A stretch of DNA of 64,000 bases from Symbiodinium sp. CCMP2592 (GCA_905221615.1 CAJNDT010004635.1:457769-521768), one strand, 5' to 3'; shown: positions 44,401 to 53,944, counted from the stretch's first letter. The notes: generated by a model from the sequence alone, not told the origin. Numbers and translations are program-made.

Positions 44401-45530
44401 CAGCTCTTCTCGAAGCAACAAATACCGAAATACCTCGCCCGCCTCCATGCCCGTCTCGCGCCTGACGAACGGAACGCCGTCCCCCCAAGGAAAAAGCTCC
44501 GGGAACGCCATCGCCCAGGTGGCCGGCTGAAACATGTTCATCGGTTCGTCACGAGAAGGTACCACGAGCTTTTGCGGCCGCACTTCAAACATCTGCTTCT
44601 GGGCTCGTCGCTCCTGCTCCACACCCTTGGCCATCGACTGCACCTTTTGAACACGGCGCAGCACTGCCCGCTCCTGCTGGCCCTCGCGCCCCAACAAGCC
44701 CACAGCATGCGGCCGATCCGGATCCACCTCGTTCTGCACCCGGCTGCGAAGGACGGATTCCGCATCCGTGTAATATTGCGGAGGCCTGCGACGACATAGT
44801 TCTTCTACATCGCTACACACTCGCAACCAGCGATTGCCGTCATCCGACTGATCGTTCAATCCAACGATGCTGGATACCAGATGGCCAGAATCCGAATCAG
44901 CACCTGAACTTCGCAAGACGGCGTCCTCCAAGTTGCTGGCGCCGGCAGCTGGACTTCGCAAGACAGCGTCCTCCGAACCGCCGGCGCCGCGACCAGGATC
45001 CGGATCAGCAACTGAACTTCGCAAGACAGCGTCCTCCAAGTTGCTGGCGCCGGCAGCTGGACTTCGCAAGACAGCGTCCTCCGAACTGCCGGCGCCACGG
45101 CCAGGATCCGGATCAGCAACTGAACTTCGCAAGACAGCGTCCTCCAAGTTGCTGACGCCGGCAGTTGGACTTCGCAAGACAGCGTCCTCCGAGCTGCCGG
45201 GGCCGCGATCCAGATTCTGTTCGTCTGGCTCGCCCTCCTCATCTTGGCCTTGCGCATCGGCCGGGCCCTTTTGCAAAAGTTCGCGGGCCAAGTAACTGTC
45301 AGCGGCCGTTTCCAAAACGCAGCCTTCCAGTGCGTCGACGTCGTCACCAGGAGTTAGGCCGGCCTCCAGCGCGACCGACCTGTAGTAAGGCGACGTCTCG
45401 CGCAGCTTCTCAACAGCGGCAACATACTCCTCTCTGGGAGCTTGCAAAAGCTTGCTGGACCGCAGTTCCTGCTTCTTCTGCCCAACCAAAACGAACAAGA
45501 TGCTCTCGGCCATGTCTTGGTCTTTGGGAG
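44401..45530 (-). CDS. Helitron gene exon 11/12: end of DUF6570 region, 36-residue repeats, LFPWGDG motif
   Basis: Continues AESILFVLVGQKKQELRSSK and NP-Y-like PYYRSVALEAGL, then an acidic linker with three tandem 36-residue repeats (EDAVLRSP-AG-SNLEDAVLRSS-ADPDPGRGAG) made from six in-frame copies of the dispersed 20-bp core (108-bp period, 44,900-45,195). After the repeats come the sequence MNMFQPATWAMAFPELFPWG and DGVPF, the typical LFPxGxG motif at the beginning of Helitron-like N domains. The donor is CTG|GTTTATGG at 44,401. Confidence 0.75.
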
Positions 45531-45534
45531 CAGA

Positions 45535-46190
45535 GTAGCCTGGATGGCGCTAGGCCCAGCCTGCGGCAGGAAGATCGTGTTACCGATGTATCCCTTCTGC
45601 CTCTCGTCTCGCGGCAGTGACAAAGGTTGCAAGACGGTCACCTGCATGCAAACCCGCACGATGGGAAGCAGCCGTTTTGTTCCAGCCGAGAGGTTGCTGA
45701 GCTCGGGCAATACGCGTCCGATCCAAAGGTCGTTGGCCAGCGCATGCCTGGGAAGCGTGAGAATACTGCTCTTCAAACTCCTGCGACAGTCTCTGCAAAC
45801 CGTACAGGGGTCCGTGAAAGATGCCGGCATGCGGCGGCGATGCAGCAGCAGAAACTCGCCTTCAATGTACGGATGCTCCACAGCAGAGGCCTTCAGTTCG
45901 GAAAGAGCTATCTGCGGCCAGCGCTCCGCATACCGAGCGACGCCCAACAATCGGCAAAGACGGTGCTGCTGATTCGGGGCCAGCGTCTCGGCGCCGGCAG
46001 GTACCTCGATTGTCGACGCATCTTCATCCGGCCTCTGAAAGAGAACCATGGAAAACAACTCGTTCATCCAGAAACGGCGAGCGCACACCACGCAGCCTCC
46101 TTCCGCTCGGCCACCGTCCATTTCAAGAGGGCATCGCAGCTCCTCGTCGAAATTGGCAGCGATTGCACGCTGACGACTCATCCCAGGCAC
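45535..46190 (-). CDS. Helitron gene exon 11: Cys-pair zinc motif and DUF6570-like region
   Basis: Contains CPLEMDGG followed by GGCVVCARRFW, a Cys-x2-Cys pair, then CTVCRDCRRSL and the strong LPRHALANDLWIGRVLPELS block followed by RLLPIVRVCMQVTVLQPL. The last two are the hallmark I know from DUF6570, found next to the Helitron-like N domain in many eukaryotic Helitrons. The frame is lost near 45,530 within a conserved stretch where the next frame (PKDQDMAESILFVLVGQKKQ) takes over with no intron signal: a one-base frameshift or a sequencing error. Confidence 0.7.
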
Positions 46191-46239
46191 CTGACTGTGA
46201 TCGTTCCTAACACGTTATTACGCACGTCGACCCTTTACC

Positions 46240-47253
46240 GTAACCGAAAGCAAGAAGGCGCAGCATGCGACAAGAAGCCATCGGACCGGCATGCTCCACC
46301 ATCGCCAGGATTTTCTTGCGGTATTCAACGAAGGCGAGCTCCACATCCAGCGGCCGCACGAGATGAGTGTCCACGACGTGTTGCTTCAGCTCCGATTGCT
46401 TCCGGCAACTGAAGTCGCATAAGCGGCAGCAACACCGTTCGCACGTCACCGAGGCATCGTCCGAAAAAGTCTGGAGCAGGCGACGAGCTACCGCCTCGCT
46501 TACGGCAGGTACGCTCCGAGAGCAATTCAGCAGCACAGCGACGCGATCCAGCTTCAAAGGCAACGACACCTCGGAGTCTCGCAAGATCCCGAGCGCTTGC
46601 CGCCCCGCCTCGTCCGCGTTCCGAAGCAAGTCTTCCACGGGCAAGAAACGTTGCTTCATACGCCTGCCCTCACACCACCCGGGGACGGCGAACAGCACTG
46701 CCCGCTCCACGGCCGAACGCCAGAGAATGCCGTCTAGCGCCTCCGAGCCATCACCAAGGCAGTCAAGTGCCAGCCAGCACAACGGATCGAAATCCGGCGG
46801 ATAAGCCTTTCTCATGGCCCGGGCCCTCGCAGTGGCACCGTCAGGGTAGTACGCTTCAACACCCTTGGCCAGGACTGGATTCTCCTCTCGCGAAGGCAAA
46901 CGGTAACACCCTTCAGTCGTCTGCCAGTCCAGAAGCTGATTCCGCAAGGTGAGCGTGTCTTTATCTATGCCTTGCTCGCTAGCCCTGGCTGCCGACACTG
47001 TGTTAGGATTGTGCAAGTCACGAATGCCGATGCCAGCCAGCGGGTGCAACAGCTCCGTCACCAAAAACCAAGCAAATTGCGACCAGTCTTCAGACTTCCG
47101 CACGTCCCCGAAGGTCTGGTACCAGTACAAAGGTTCGTCCGGCTGTGCTTGTCGCTCCCACCCATACCGACGCATCAGCCCCCGAAGCAGTGTGGTATCG
47201 GCCCGATCGAACTTGCGAGTGCGAAACTTGTGCTGGATAATGCTCAGGACAGC
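46240..47253 (-). CDS. Helitron gene exon 10: region with C2H2 zinc finger
   Basis: Starts after GGCAG at 47,253 (AVLSIIQHKFRTRKFDRADT) and runs about 335 residues. Near its end it has a classical C2H2 finger: CCRLCDFSCRKQSELKQHVV followed by DTH, that is C-x2-C-x12-H-x4-H. The part before it is Arg/Leu-rich and helical. Donor position near 46,240-46,260 is uncertain (a GC or GT site). Confidence 0.6.
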
Positions 47254-47394
47254 CTGCCAGGACCCGATGAAACAAACATGAGCGAGGAACGCACAGCAAC
47301 GCGTGCGCACATGAAGCTACAGTCCAACTTAATCCTCATTATGTCCATGACCCCATGCACGATCACGTCCCAGACTCTCTATGTTTCGGGACGG

Positions 47395-47549
47395 CTTCGC
47401 GCGGGTTGCCTCCAACACCTCTTGGCGATCTTCGTACCCGTCCGTTGCACACGCTCGCGGCTCCGCCTCGAGGTTGGCCAGATACCAGAGCCGGCGAGCA
47501 ACGTCCACGGGGTCCACTCGCTCGAGGCAATCTGCAAGACGCCACCAAC
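47395..47549 (-). CDS. Helitron gene exon 9 (short)
   Basis: Begins after ACAG at 47,549 and reads in frame with exon 8 as GWWRLADCLERVDPVDVARR and LWYLANLEAEPRACATDGYE. The 3' end is placed only approximately. No domain recognised. Confidence 0.5.
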
Positions 47550-47637
47550 CTGTTTCCCGAACTCACACGCACAACGCACGACAGCAACACGGCATCCAAG
47601 ACATTACACGAAGATCGTGATTTGCGATAATGCTCGC

Positions 47638-48265
47638 CTGTCCGCTGATCCACGTGATCTTCCAACACGGCTGCAAGAAGACAATGCTGCATGGAAGAAG
47701 TCAGACACGGCACAGTCGCGTCTCTCAAGCCGGCAACAGCAACCTCCCACGTAGAACTCACTTCTCGAGACAGCGCCGTGTCGACCTGTGACCAATGCTG
47801 CAGACTGTCCAGAATCTTTTGCGCAAGTAGATCTCTCTCCGAATCGGAAGACAGATGTCTCGCGGAAAATGATTCTACCGTAATGTCCAACGAGTACGCA
47901 GCCGCGGATTGGCGCACGTTGGCATCCTCGAAGATGTCGCAAGCAGCTGCAACCACCGCTTCAGCATCCTGTGCTCCGGCTCTGCGAACCGCGTAGAGGG
48001 ATCTCCACATTAGGTACTTGATGTCACCGTCTGCACTCGGAACGCGCAGGGGGCACAACGCCATGACAATCCGCTGAATCAAGACCTGCTTGCTCACGTC
48101 CTCATACGCCACACCCAGATCTTCGGCCACTCGCTGCATACAGGGTCCATCGGCCCGCAAGGGCAAGACACGAAGCCGCGCCCGAATTCGAGGTGGTGCC
48201 TTTTCCCCGAGCTCTCCTGCCAAGCGCCGCAAGCCATCTGCCGTGAAGAGGTCCTCGATATTCAC
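47638..48265 (-). CDS. Helitron gene exon 8: unique N-terminal region
   Basis: After a short intron with a (TG)n run, the exon starts at TTACAG|GTGAATATCGAGG and reads VNIEDLFTADGLRRLAGELG, then about 200 residues of helical sequence to a likely GC donor at 47,638 (ACAG|GCGAGC). I recognise no domain. The junction is supported because the frame of exon 7 (SLGIIQEE) continues in phase 0. Confidence 0.6.
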
Positions 48266-48341
48266 CTGTAAGCACTGAAACAAACAGACACACACACACA
48301 CACACACATGCACGCACACGCCCCCCTTCCCCCCGTCATAC

Positions 48342-50242
48342 CTCCTCCTGGATGATGCCCAGCGACAAAGCTTCCAACAGATCCGCTTTGGAAAGCGTGT
48401 GCCCGGCGCGGTGTCGTCGCACACTCGCAACGACACAGAGCCCAACCAGCTCATCCTTGCCGTGCTTGTCCAGCTCGGTGCGGAGCCAGGCTTCGCCCTG
48501 CTCGGCATAACCCGTGCGCAGCTCGAGCAGCCTTTGCTGCGACGCCGCTTCATCGGCCTGACACCAAGAACTGCTTCACTGCAGAGCACTAAACATCCCA
48601 CCCGACGACGACGCTGACAGCTCACTGCAACCGAAGCTGACATGGACAATCCTAAAAAACGCCGCTTCCCCATGAAGCCTGCTCCCCGGCAATGCTCTGT
48701 GATAGAGCTTTCGACAACTCCGGCTTGGTAAGCGTGCACCCGGCACGGTGTCGTTGCAAACCCGCAGCGACACAGAGCCCAACCAGCTCCGCCCGACTCT
48801 GCTTCCCCAACTCGCCGCGGAGCCAGGCTTCGCCCTGCTCGGCATAACCCGTGCGCAGCTCGAGCAGCCTTTGCTGCGACGCCGCTTCATCGGCCTGACA
48901 CCAAGAACTGCTTCACTGCAGAGCACTAAACATCCCACCCGACGACGACGCTGACAGCTCACTGCAACCGAAGCTGACATGGACAATCCTAAAAAACGCC
49001 GCTTCCCCATGAAGCCTGCTCCCCGGCAATGCTCTGTGATAGAGCTTTCGACAACTCCGGCTTGGTAAGCGTGCACCCGGCACGGTGTCGTTGCAAACCC
49101 GCAGCGACACAGAGCCCAACCAGCTCCGCCCGACTCTGCTTCCCCAACTCGCCGCGGAGCCAGGCTTCGCCCTGCTCGGCATAACCCGTGCGCAGCTCGA
49201 GCAGCCTTTGCTGCGACGCCGCTTCATCGGCCTGACACCAAGAACTGCTTCACTGCAGAGCACTAAACATCCCACCCGACGACGACGCTGACAGCTCACT
49301 GCAACCGAAGCTGACATGGACAATCCTAAAAAACGCCGCTTCCCCATGAAGCCTGCTCCCCGGCAATGCTCTGTGATAGAGCTTTCGACAACTCCGGCTT
49401 GGTAAGCGTGCACCCGGCACGGTGTCGTTGCAAACCCGCAGCGACACAGAGCCCAACCAGCTCATCCCGACTCTGCTTCCCCAACTCGCCGCGGAGCCAG
49501 GCTTCGCCCTGCTCGGCATAACCCGTGCGCAGCTCGAGCAGCCTTTGCTGCGACGCCGCTTCATCGGCCTGACACCAAGAACTGCTTCATTGCAGAGCAC
49601 TAAACATCCCACCCGACGACGACGCTGACAGCTCACTGCAACCGAAGCTGACATGGACAATCCTCAAGAACGCCGCTTCCCCATGAAGCCTGCTCCCCGG
49701 CAATGCTCTGTGATAGAGCTTCCAACAGCTCCGCTCTGGAGAGCTTGCGCCCGGCGGACTTCTGTCGCACCTCCGAAGCGACGCAGAGCTTAGCCAGCTC
49801 ATCCCGACTCTGCTTCTCCAGCTCGGTGCGGAGCCAGGCTTCGCCCTGCTCGGCATAACCCGTGCGCAGCTCGAGCAGCCTTTGCTGCGACGCCGCTTCA
49901 TCGGCCTAACACCAAGAACTGCTTCATTGCAGAGCACTAAGCATCCCACCCGACGACGACGCTGACAGCTCACTGCAACCGAAGCTGACATGGACAATCC
50001 TCAAGAACGCCGCTTCCCCATGAAGCCTGCTCCCCGGCAATGCTCTGTGATAGAGCTTCCAACAGCTCCGCTCTGGAGAGCTTGCGCCCGGCGGACTTCT
50101 GTCGCACCTCCGAAGCGACGCAGAGCTTAGCCAGCTCATCCCGACTCTGCTTCTCCAGCTCGGTGCGGAGCCAGGCTTCGCCCTGCTCGGCATAACCCGT
50201 GCGCAGTTCCTGCAGCTTTCGCTGCGAGGCCGCTTCATCGGC
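48342..50242 (-). repeat. Six tandem exon-intron units of 337 bp encoding SAP-like repeats
   Basis: Exons at 50,027-50,242, 49,690-49,905, 49,353-49,568, 49,016-49,231, 48,679-48,894 and 48,342-48,557, each 216 nt (72 codons, phase 0 at both ends), separated by 121-nt introns. Each exon begins AG|GCCGATGAAGC and reads ADEAASQQRLLELRTGYAEQ in most copies, then a SAP-like pair of helices (AELVGLCVAAGL, KPELSKALSQSI). Five introns start with GC (CAG|GCTTCATGG) and end TGTCAG; the last exon ends GAG|GTATGA. Three central units are nearly identical, so the array has expanded recently. All members keep the frame. SAP motifs bind DNA in other proteins, so the array may give multivalent DNA binding; that is inference. 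Confidence 0.8.
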
Positions 50243-50363
50243 CTGACACCAAGAACTGCTTCACTGCAGAGCACTAAGCATCCCACCCGACGACGACGCT
50301 GACGGTTCACTGCAACCGAAGCTGACATGGACAATCCTCAAGAACGCCGCTTCCCCATGAAGC

Positions 50364-50564
50364 CTGCTCCCCGGCAATGCTCTTTGATAGAGCTTCCAAC
50401 AGCTCCGCTCTGGTAAGCTTGTGCCCGGCAGACTTCTGTTGCACACCCGCAGCGACACAGAGCTTAGCCAGCTCATCCCGACTCTGCTTCCCCAGCTCGG
50501 TGCGGAGCCAGTCTTCGCCCTGCTGGGCATAATCGGCGCGGAACTTCTGCAACCGCGAATCCAT
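50364..50564 (-). CDS. Helitron gene exon 1: start and first SAP-like repeat
   Basis: An ATG at 50,564 opens MDSRLQKFRADYAQQGEDWL, aligned with the six following repeat exons, which lack a Met at this place. After KQSRDELAKLCVAAG and LTRAELLEALSKSI the exon closes at CAG followed by GC, the same non-canonical donor as in the next units. The two short helices resemble the SAP DNA-binding motif, with a longer loop than usual. The start is chosen because it is the only Met in the first unit. Core copies lie about 30, 105 and 200 bp upstream. Confidence 0.65.
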
Positions 50565-50579
50565 GGGATGGAAGAAGGC

Positions 50580-50815
50580 GTCCACGCCGGCCCTTTCGCA
50601 AGACAGCGTCGAGGCAAGCAAAACACTGTCCCAAGTATGTTCAAATGCAAAAGTGTCTGCACCGACCCTTTCGCAAGACAGCGTCGAGGCGGGCAAACAA
50701 CTGTCCTAAGTATGGTCAGCTGAGAAGATGAGAATAAGCTGAGAATAATCTCCACACCGGCCCTTTCGCAAGACAGCGTCAAGGCAGGCAAGGAAGCGTA
50801 CTAGGTGTAGTAAGA
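50580..50815. other. Region upstream of the Helitron gene with three cores
   Basis: Core copies at 50,595, 50,670 and 50,765, flanked by GGCC/GGC or CC/GG only; CAAACAACTGTCCTAAGTAT-like spacers repeat between them. No promoter motif can be identified. Confidence 0.55.
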
Positions 50816-50889
50816 TGCTGCAATGTGTGCAAAATACTGCAACGCGTTTTCCCTTTCTTCCCCTTCTTCTGCCTTTCGAGCCAAACGAG

Positions 50890-51215
50890 GCAGGCAAACG
50901 TGCAAGGAGAAAGCCTTTACAGAGCAGCAAGAAACTCCGAGCCTGCAGAAGTCATCGGCCAGGCAGCCTGCGAGTCGAACGTGTGCAAGGAGAAAGCCTC
51001 TACAAAGCAGGAGGAAGCTCCGAGCCTGCAGGTCATCGACCAGGCAGCCTGCGAGTCAAACGTGTGCAAGGAGAAAGCCTCTACAAAGCAGGAAGAAGCT
51101 CCGAGCCTGCAGGTCATCGACCAGGCAGCCTGCGAGTCAAACGTGTGCAAGGAGAAAGCCTCTACAAAGCAGGAAGAAGCTCCGAGCCTGCAGGTCATCG
51201 GCCAGGCAGCGGCGC
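50890..51215. repeat. 81-bp tandem repeat, about 4 copies
   Basis: Units beginning GTGTGCAAGGAGAAAGCCTC and containing CCGAGCCTGCAGGTCATCGA repeat with a period of 81 bp; the first copy is diverged. Because 81 is divisible by three, frames stay open on both strands (27-residue repeats), which is not evidence for a protein. It ends at 51,225 in a core variant set between GGCGCGT and ACGCGCC. Confidence 0.85.
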
Positions 51216-51249
51216 GTTGCGCCGTCGCAAGACAGCGTACGCGCCGTAC

Positions 51250-51365
51250 AGGCGCATGAATATATGTCTATCTATCTATCTATCTATATATCTATTATCT
51301 ATCTATCTATCTATCTATATATGGATAGATAGAAAGATAGATATATATATATATATATATATATA
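51250..51365. repeat. TATC and TA microsatellites
   Basis: (TATC)n, (GATA)n and (TA)n in succession. Confidence 0.9.
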
Positions 51366-51454
51366 TGTGCGTATATTATCGATATATGCATCTGCCAATC
51401 CCTCTGAAGGGTTGCCAATTGCACCTCGCAGAGATGCAAGTTCCTGCAATCGAC

Positions 51455-51492
<38 letters not shown>

Positions 51493-51810
51493 CGTATATT
51501 ATCGATATATGCATCTGCCAATCCCTCTGAAGGGTTGCCAATTGCACCTCGCAGAGATGCAAGTTCCTGCAATCGACCACATATATATATATATATATAT
51601 GTGCGTATAATATCGATATATGCATCTGCCAATCCCTCTGAAGGGTTGCCAATTGCACCTCGCAGAGATGCAAGTTCCTGCAATCGACCACATATATATA
51701 TATATATATATATATGTGCGTATATTATCGATATATGCATCTGCCAATCCCTCTGAAGGGTTGCCAATTGCACCTCGCAGAGATGCAAGTTCCTGCAATC
51801 GACCACGCCA
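51366..51810. repeat. Satellite of about 112-123 bp, four copies joined by (TA)n
   Basis: Each copy reads GTGCGTATATTATCGATATA, ATGCATCTGCCAATCCCTCT, GAAGGGTTGCCAATTGCACC and ends CAATCGACCACA before a (TA)n run of variable length. Copies start near 51,366, 51,489, 51,601 and 51,714. The centre AATCCCTCTGAAGGGTT is a small inverted repeat. Confidence 0.85.
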
Positions 51811-53100
51811 CTCCCTGTGGAGAGTTGCACGGCGGAAAGATACAAGTAGTAGTTTGCACACACGTTTCAACCCTGGACCACGCCAATCCATGCAGAGGGT
51901 TACACGCAGCGCCCAAAGACCATGCAACAGTACCTGCACACCTTCCGATTAGAACATTCGAGGAAGCTAATCCCTCTCAATGAAGGATTGCGCGGGGCAC
52001 CGCAAAATGTGTAACTTTACCTTGCGTTCGACCACTCGACCACGCCAATCCCTGTGAGGGGTTGCAAAATTCATTTCAATGCTCATCAAAAATTGCAACT
52101 TTACCTCGCGTTCGAACACTCCACCACGCCAATCCCTGTGAAGGGTTGCAAAATTCATCTCAATGCTCATCAAAAATTGCAACTTTACCTCGCGTTCAAC
52201 CACTCGACCACGCCAATCCCTGTGAGGGGTTGCAAAATTGCAAAATTTTCAATGCTCATCAAAAATTGCAACTTTACCTCGCGTTCGAACACTCCACCAC
52301 GCCAATCCTTGTGAAGGGTTGCAAAATTCATTTCAATGCAAATCAAAAAATGCAACTTTACCTCGCGTTCGAACACCCGACCACGCCAATCCCTGTGAAG
52401 GGTTGCAAAATGCAAATCCCTGTGAAGGGTTGCAAAAAAAAATTGAACTGCACCCAAACCCTGTGAAGGGTTGCGCGGCGCCCGCAAGAAGTGTAACTTT
52501 ACCTCGCGTTTGAACGCCCGAGGAGGCGAATCCCTGTGAAGGGTTGCGCGGGAACCGCAAAATGTGTAACTTTACCTCGCGTTTGAACGCCCGAGGAGGC
52601 GAATCCCTGTGAAGGGTTGCGCGGGAACCCTAAAATGTGTAACTTTACCTAGCGTTTGGGCGCTCGAGAGTTCCAATCCCTGTGAAGGGTTGCGCGGGAA
52701 CCGCAAAATGTGTAACTTTACCTCGCGTTTGAACGCCCGAGCGAATCCATGGGAAGGGTTGCGCGGTGCGCCTAAAAATCCCTGTTCCAATCCCTGTGAA
52801 GGGTTGCGCGGTGCGCCTAAAATGTGTAACTTTACCTCGCGTTTGAACGCCCGAGGCAGCGAATCCCTGGGAAGGGTTGCGCGGTGCGCCTAAAATGTGT
52901 CACTTTACCTCGCGTTTGAACGCCCGAGAGCAATCCCTGTGAAGGGTTGCGCGGTGCGCCTAAAATGTGTCACTTTACCTAGCGTTTGAACGCCCGAGGC
53001 AGCGAATCCCTGGGAAGGGTTGCGCGGTGCGCCTGTGTCACTTTACCTAGCGTTTGAACGCCCGAGGCAGCGAATCCCTGGGAAGGGTTGCATTCCCGAT
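51811..53100. repeat. Diverged satellite built on the AATCCCTGTGAAGGGTTGC word
   Basis: About 16 units of 60-90 bp. All keep AATCCCTGTGAAGGGTTGC (or GGGAAGGGTTGC) followed by a variable spacer and then AACTTTACCTCGCGTT with GAACGCCCGAG or GAACACTC. It continues the preceding satellite, whose unit has the same hairpin word. Frames on either strand are repetitive and not taken as genes. Confidence 0.85.
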
Positions 53101-53139
53101 GGACCCCGACGGTGCCACCCCCGCCAATATTAAGAAATA

Positions 53140-53600
53140 TTAAGATACCGAGATGTAGAGAGTAAGTCATAAGTCATAGTAAGTCATAGATGCATAGAGA
53201 GTCAGTCATAAGTAAGTAAGTATAGTAAGTATAAGTAAGCAAGTCAAGTAAGTAAGTAAGTATAGAGATAGCATAGAGAGTCAGTCATAAGTAAGTAAGT
53301 ATAGTAAGTATAAGTAAGCAAGTCAAGTAAGTAAGTAAGTATAGAGATAGCATAACATAGAGTCCAGTGTCAAGTGTCAAGTGTCAAGTAAGTTAGTAAG
53401 TAGATTGAAGTAAGTAAGTAAGTAAGTAAGTCGTAAGCATAACATAGAGTCAAGTATCAAGTGTAGAGTCAAGTATCATAGAGTCAAGTGTCAAGTGTAG
53501 AGAGTCAGTCATAAGGGTCAAGTAAGTAAGTAAGTATCAAGTGTAGAGTCAAGTATCAAGTGTAGAGTGTAGAGTAAAGTATGGAATCAAGTGAGTTGAT
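53140..53600. repeat. AAGTAAGT / GAGTCAAGTGT minisatellite
   Basis: Short words AAGTAAGT, AGTCATAAG, AGAGTCAAGTATC and TCAAGTGTAGAG repeat irregularly; one segment of about 90 bp (GAGAGTCAGTCATAAGTAAG) occurs twice (53,198 and 53,275). The vocabulary resembles 18,603-18,835. Confidence 0.85.
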
Positions 53601-53944
53601 TCTATGTCTGTCATCTATGTACTCAGCTGCGGCGTTCCACACGGAAGAACCCTTCGCGATGCTTTCGGGAAAACAGTAGACATGAACAATGACACGTACA
53701 CAAAGCAACATAAAGACGGTAATAGTAGCACGAGCTAATACAACGAATAAGCAGAAAAGATTGAAGAAGAACAAGACTACTAACACCACTAACAGAATGA
53801 GTGATCGTTTGTGTCGATATTTCTACACTACTAATATTACAAGAAGACATCAAAGAGACCAAACATACTATGAATACCAGTAGTAACAAGACTAACCACA
53901 TAATCATACTGGTACTTCCTGGCAGTCGCATAGGTTTTGGCACT
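53601..53944. other. Unassigned spacer
   Basis: AT-rich sequence with no repeat or gene that I can support; the minus-strand frame (LVLLLLVFIVCLVSLM) looks hydrophobic by composition only. Confidence 0.4.

Larger units (their letters stand above)
38069..50564 (-). mobile_element. Helitron-type Rep/helicase gene, intron-split, 3' end lost in gap
   Basis: Read on the minus strand from 50,564 the exons give, in order: seven SAP-like repeats, a novel N-terminal region, a C2H2 finger, a segment like DUF6570 of Helitron-like proteins, a Helitron-like N domain, a Rep endonuclease with HPH (HUH) and a YTGEY tyrosine pair, Zn-binding Cys/His segments, and a PIF1-type helicase with Walker A and B. This order is the rolling-circle transposase of Helitrons. 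Termini (5'-TC, CTRR-3' with hairpin) could not be placed. At least two frame breaks without room for an intron (near 45,530 and 41,590) suggest decay or base-calling errors. Coding strand and several small introns make it look like a resident gene rather than a compact transposon. Confidence 0.85.
19340..51243 (+). repeat. Dispersed 20-bp core placed at palindrome centres (about 37 copies)
   Basis: The core is CTTTCGCAAGACAGCGTCGA or a close variant. The TTCGCAAGAC word starts at about 19341, 22095, 22187, 23784, 24200, 24275, 25702, 25757, 27710, 27827, 27892, 27947, 29854, 29971, 30084, 30996, 34383, 35050, 35299, 35393, 36477, 37108, 37813, 37914, 41041, 41086, 44168, 44910, 44955, 45018, 45063, 45126, 45171, 50595, 50670 and 50765; a variant sits at 51225. 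All copies are in the same orientation, antisense to the plus strand as read by the neighbouring minus-strand genes. In most, the flanks are exact inverted partners although they differ between loci: CCGAA/TTCGG, CCGAG/CTCGG, TGGCT/AGCCA, CTGAG/CTCAG, TCCGCCAG/CTGGCGGA, and 15 bp of CTTGCTTGCT type at 19,326-19,375. I saw none before 19.3 kb or after 51.3 kb. Function is unknown; an RNA stem-loop, a tiny mobile element, or both would fit. Confidence 0.85.

Noticed and set aside
48576-50334. Minus-strand frames beginning MSMSASVAVSCQRRRRVGCL
   Set aside because: They read through the 121-nt intron in a frame other than the SAP-like exon frame; the exon reading is supported by splice sites and phase.
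19340-51243. CRISPR-like array of short repeats
   Set aside because: Spacing is irregular (45 bp to several kb), repeats are 20 bp with locus-matched arms, no cas genes, and the setting is eukaryotic.
50825-51939. Frames of 100-300 residues through 50.8-51.9 kb
   Set aside because: Products of an 81-bp repeat, whose length is a multiple of three, and of TA/TATC microsatellites.
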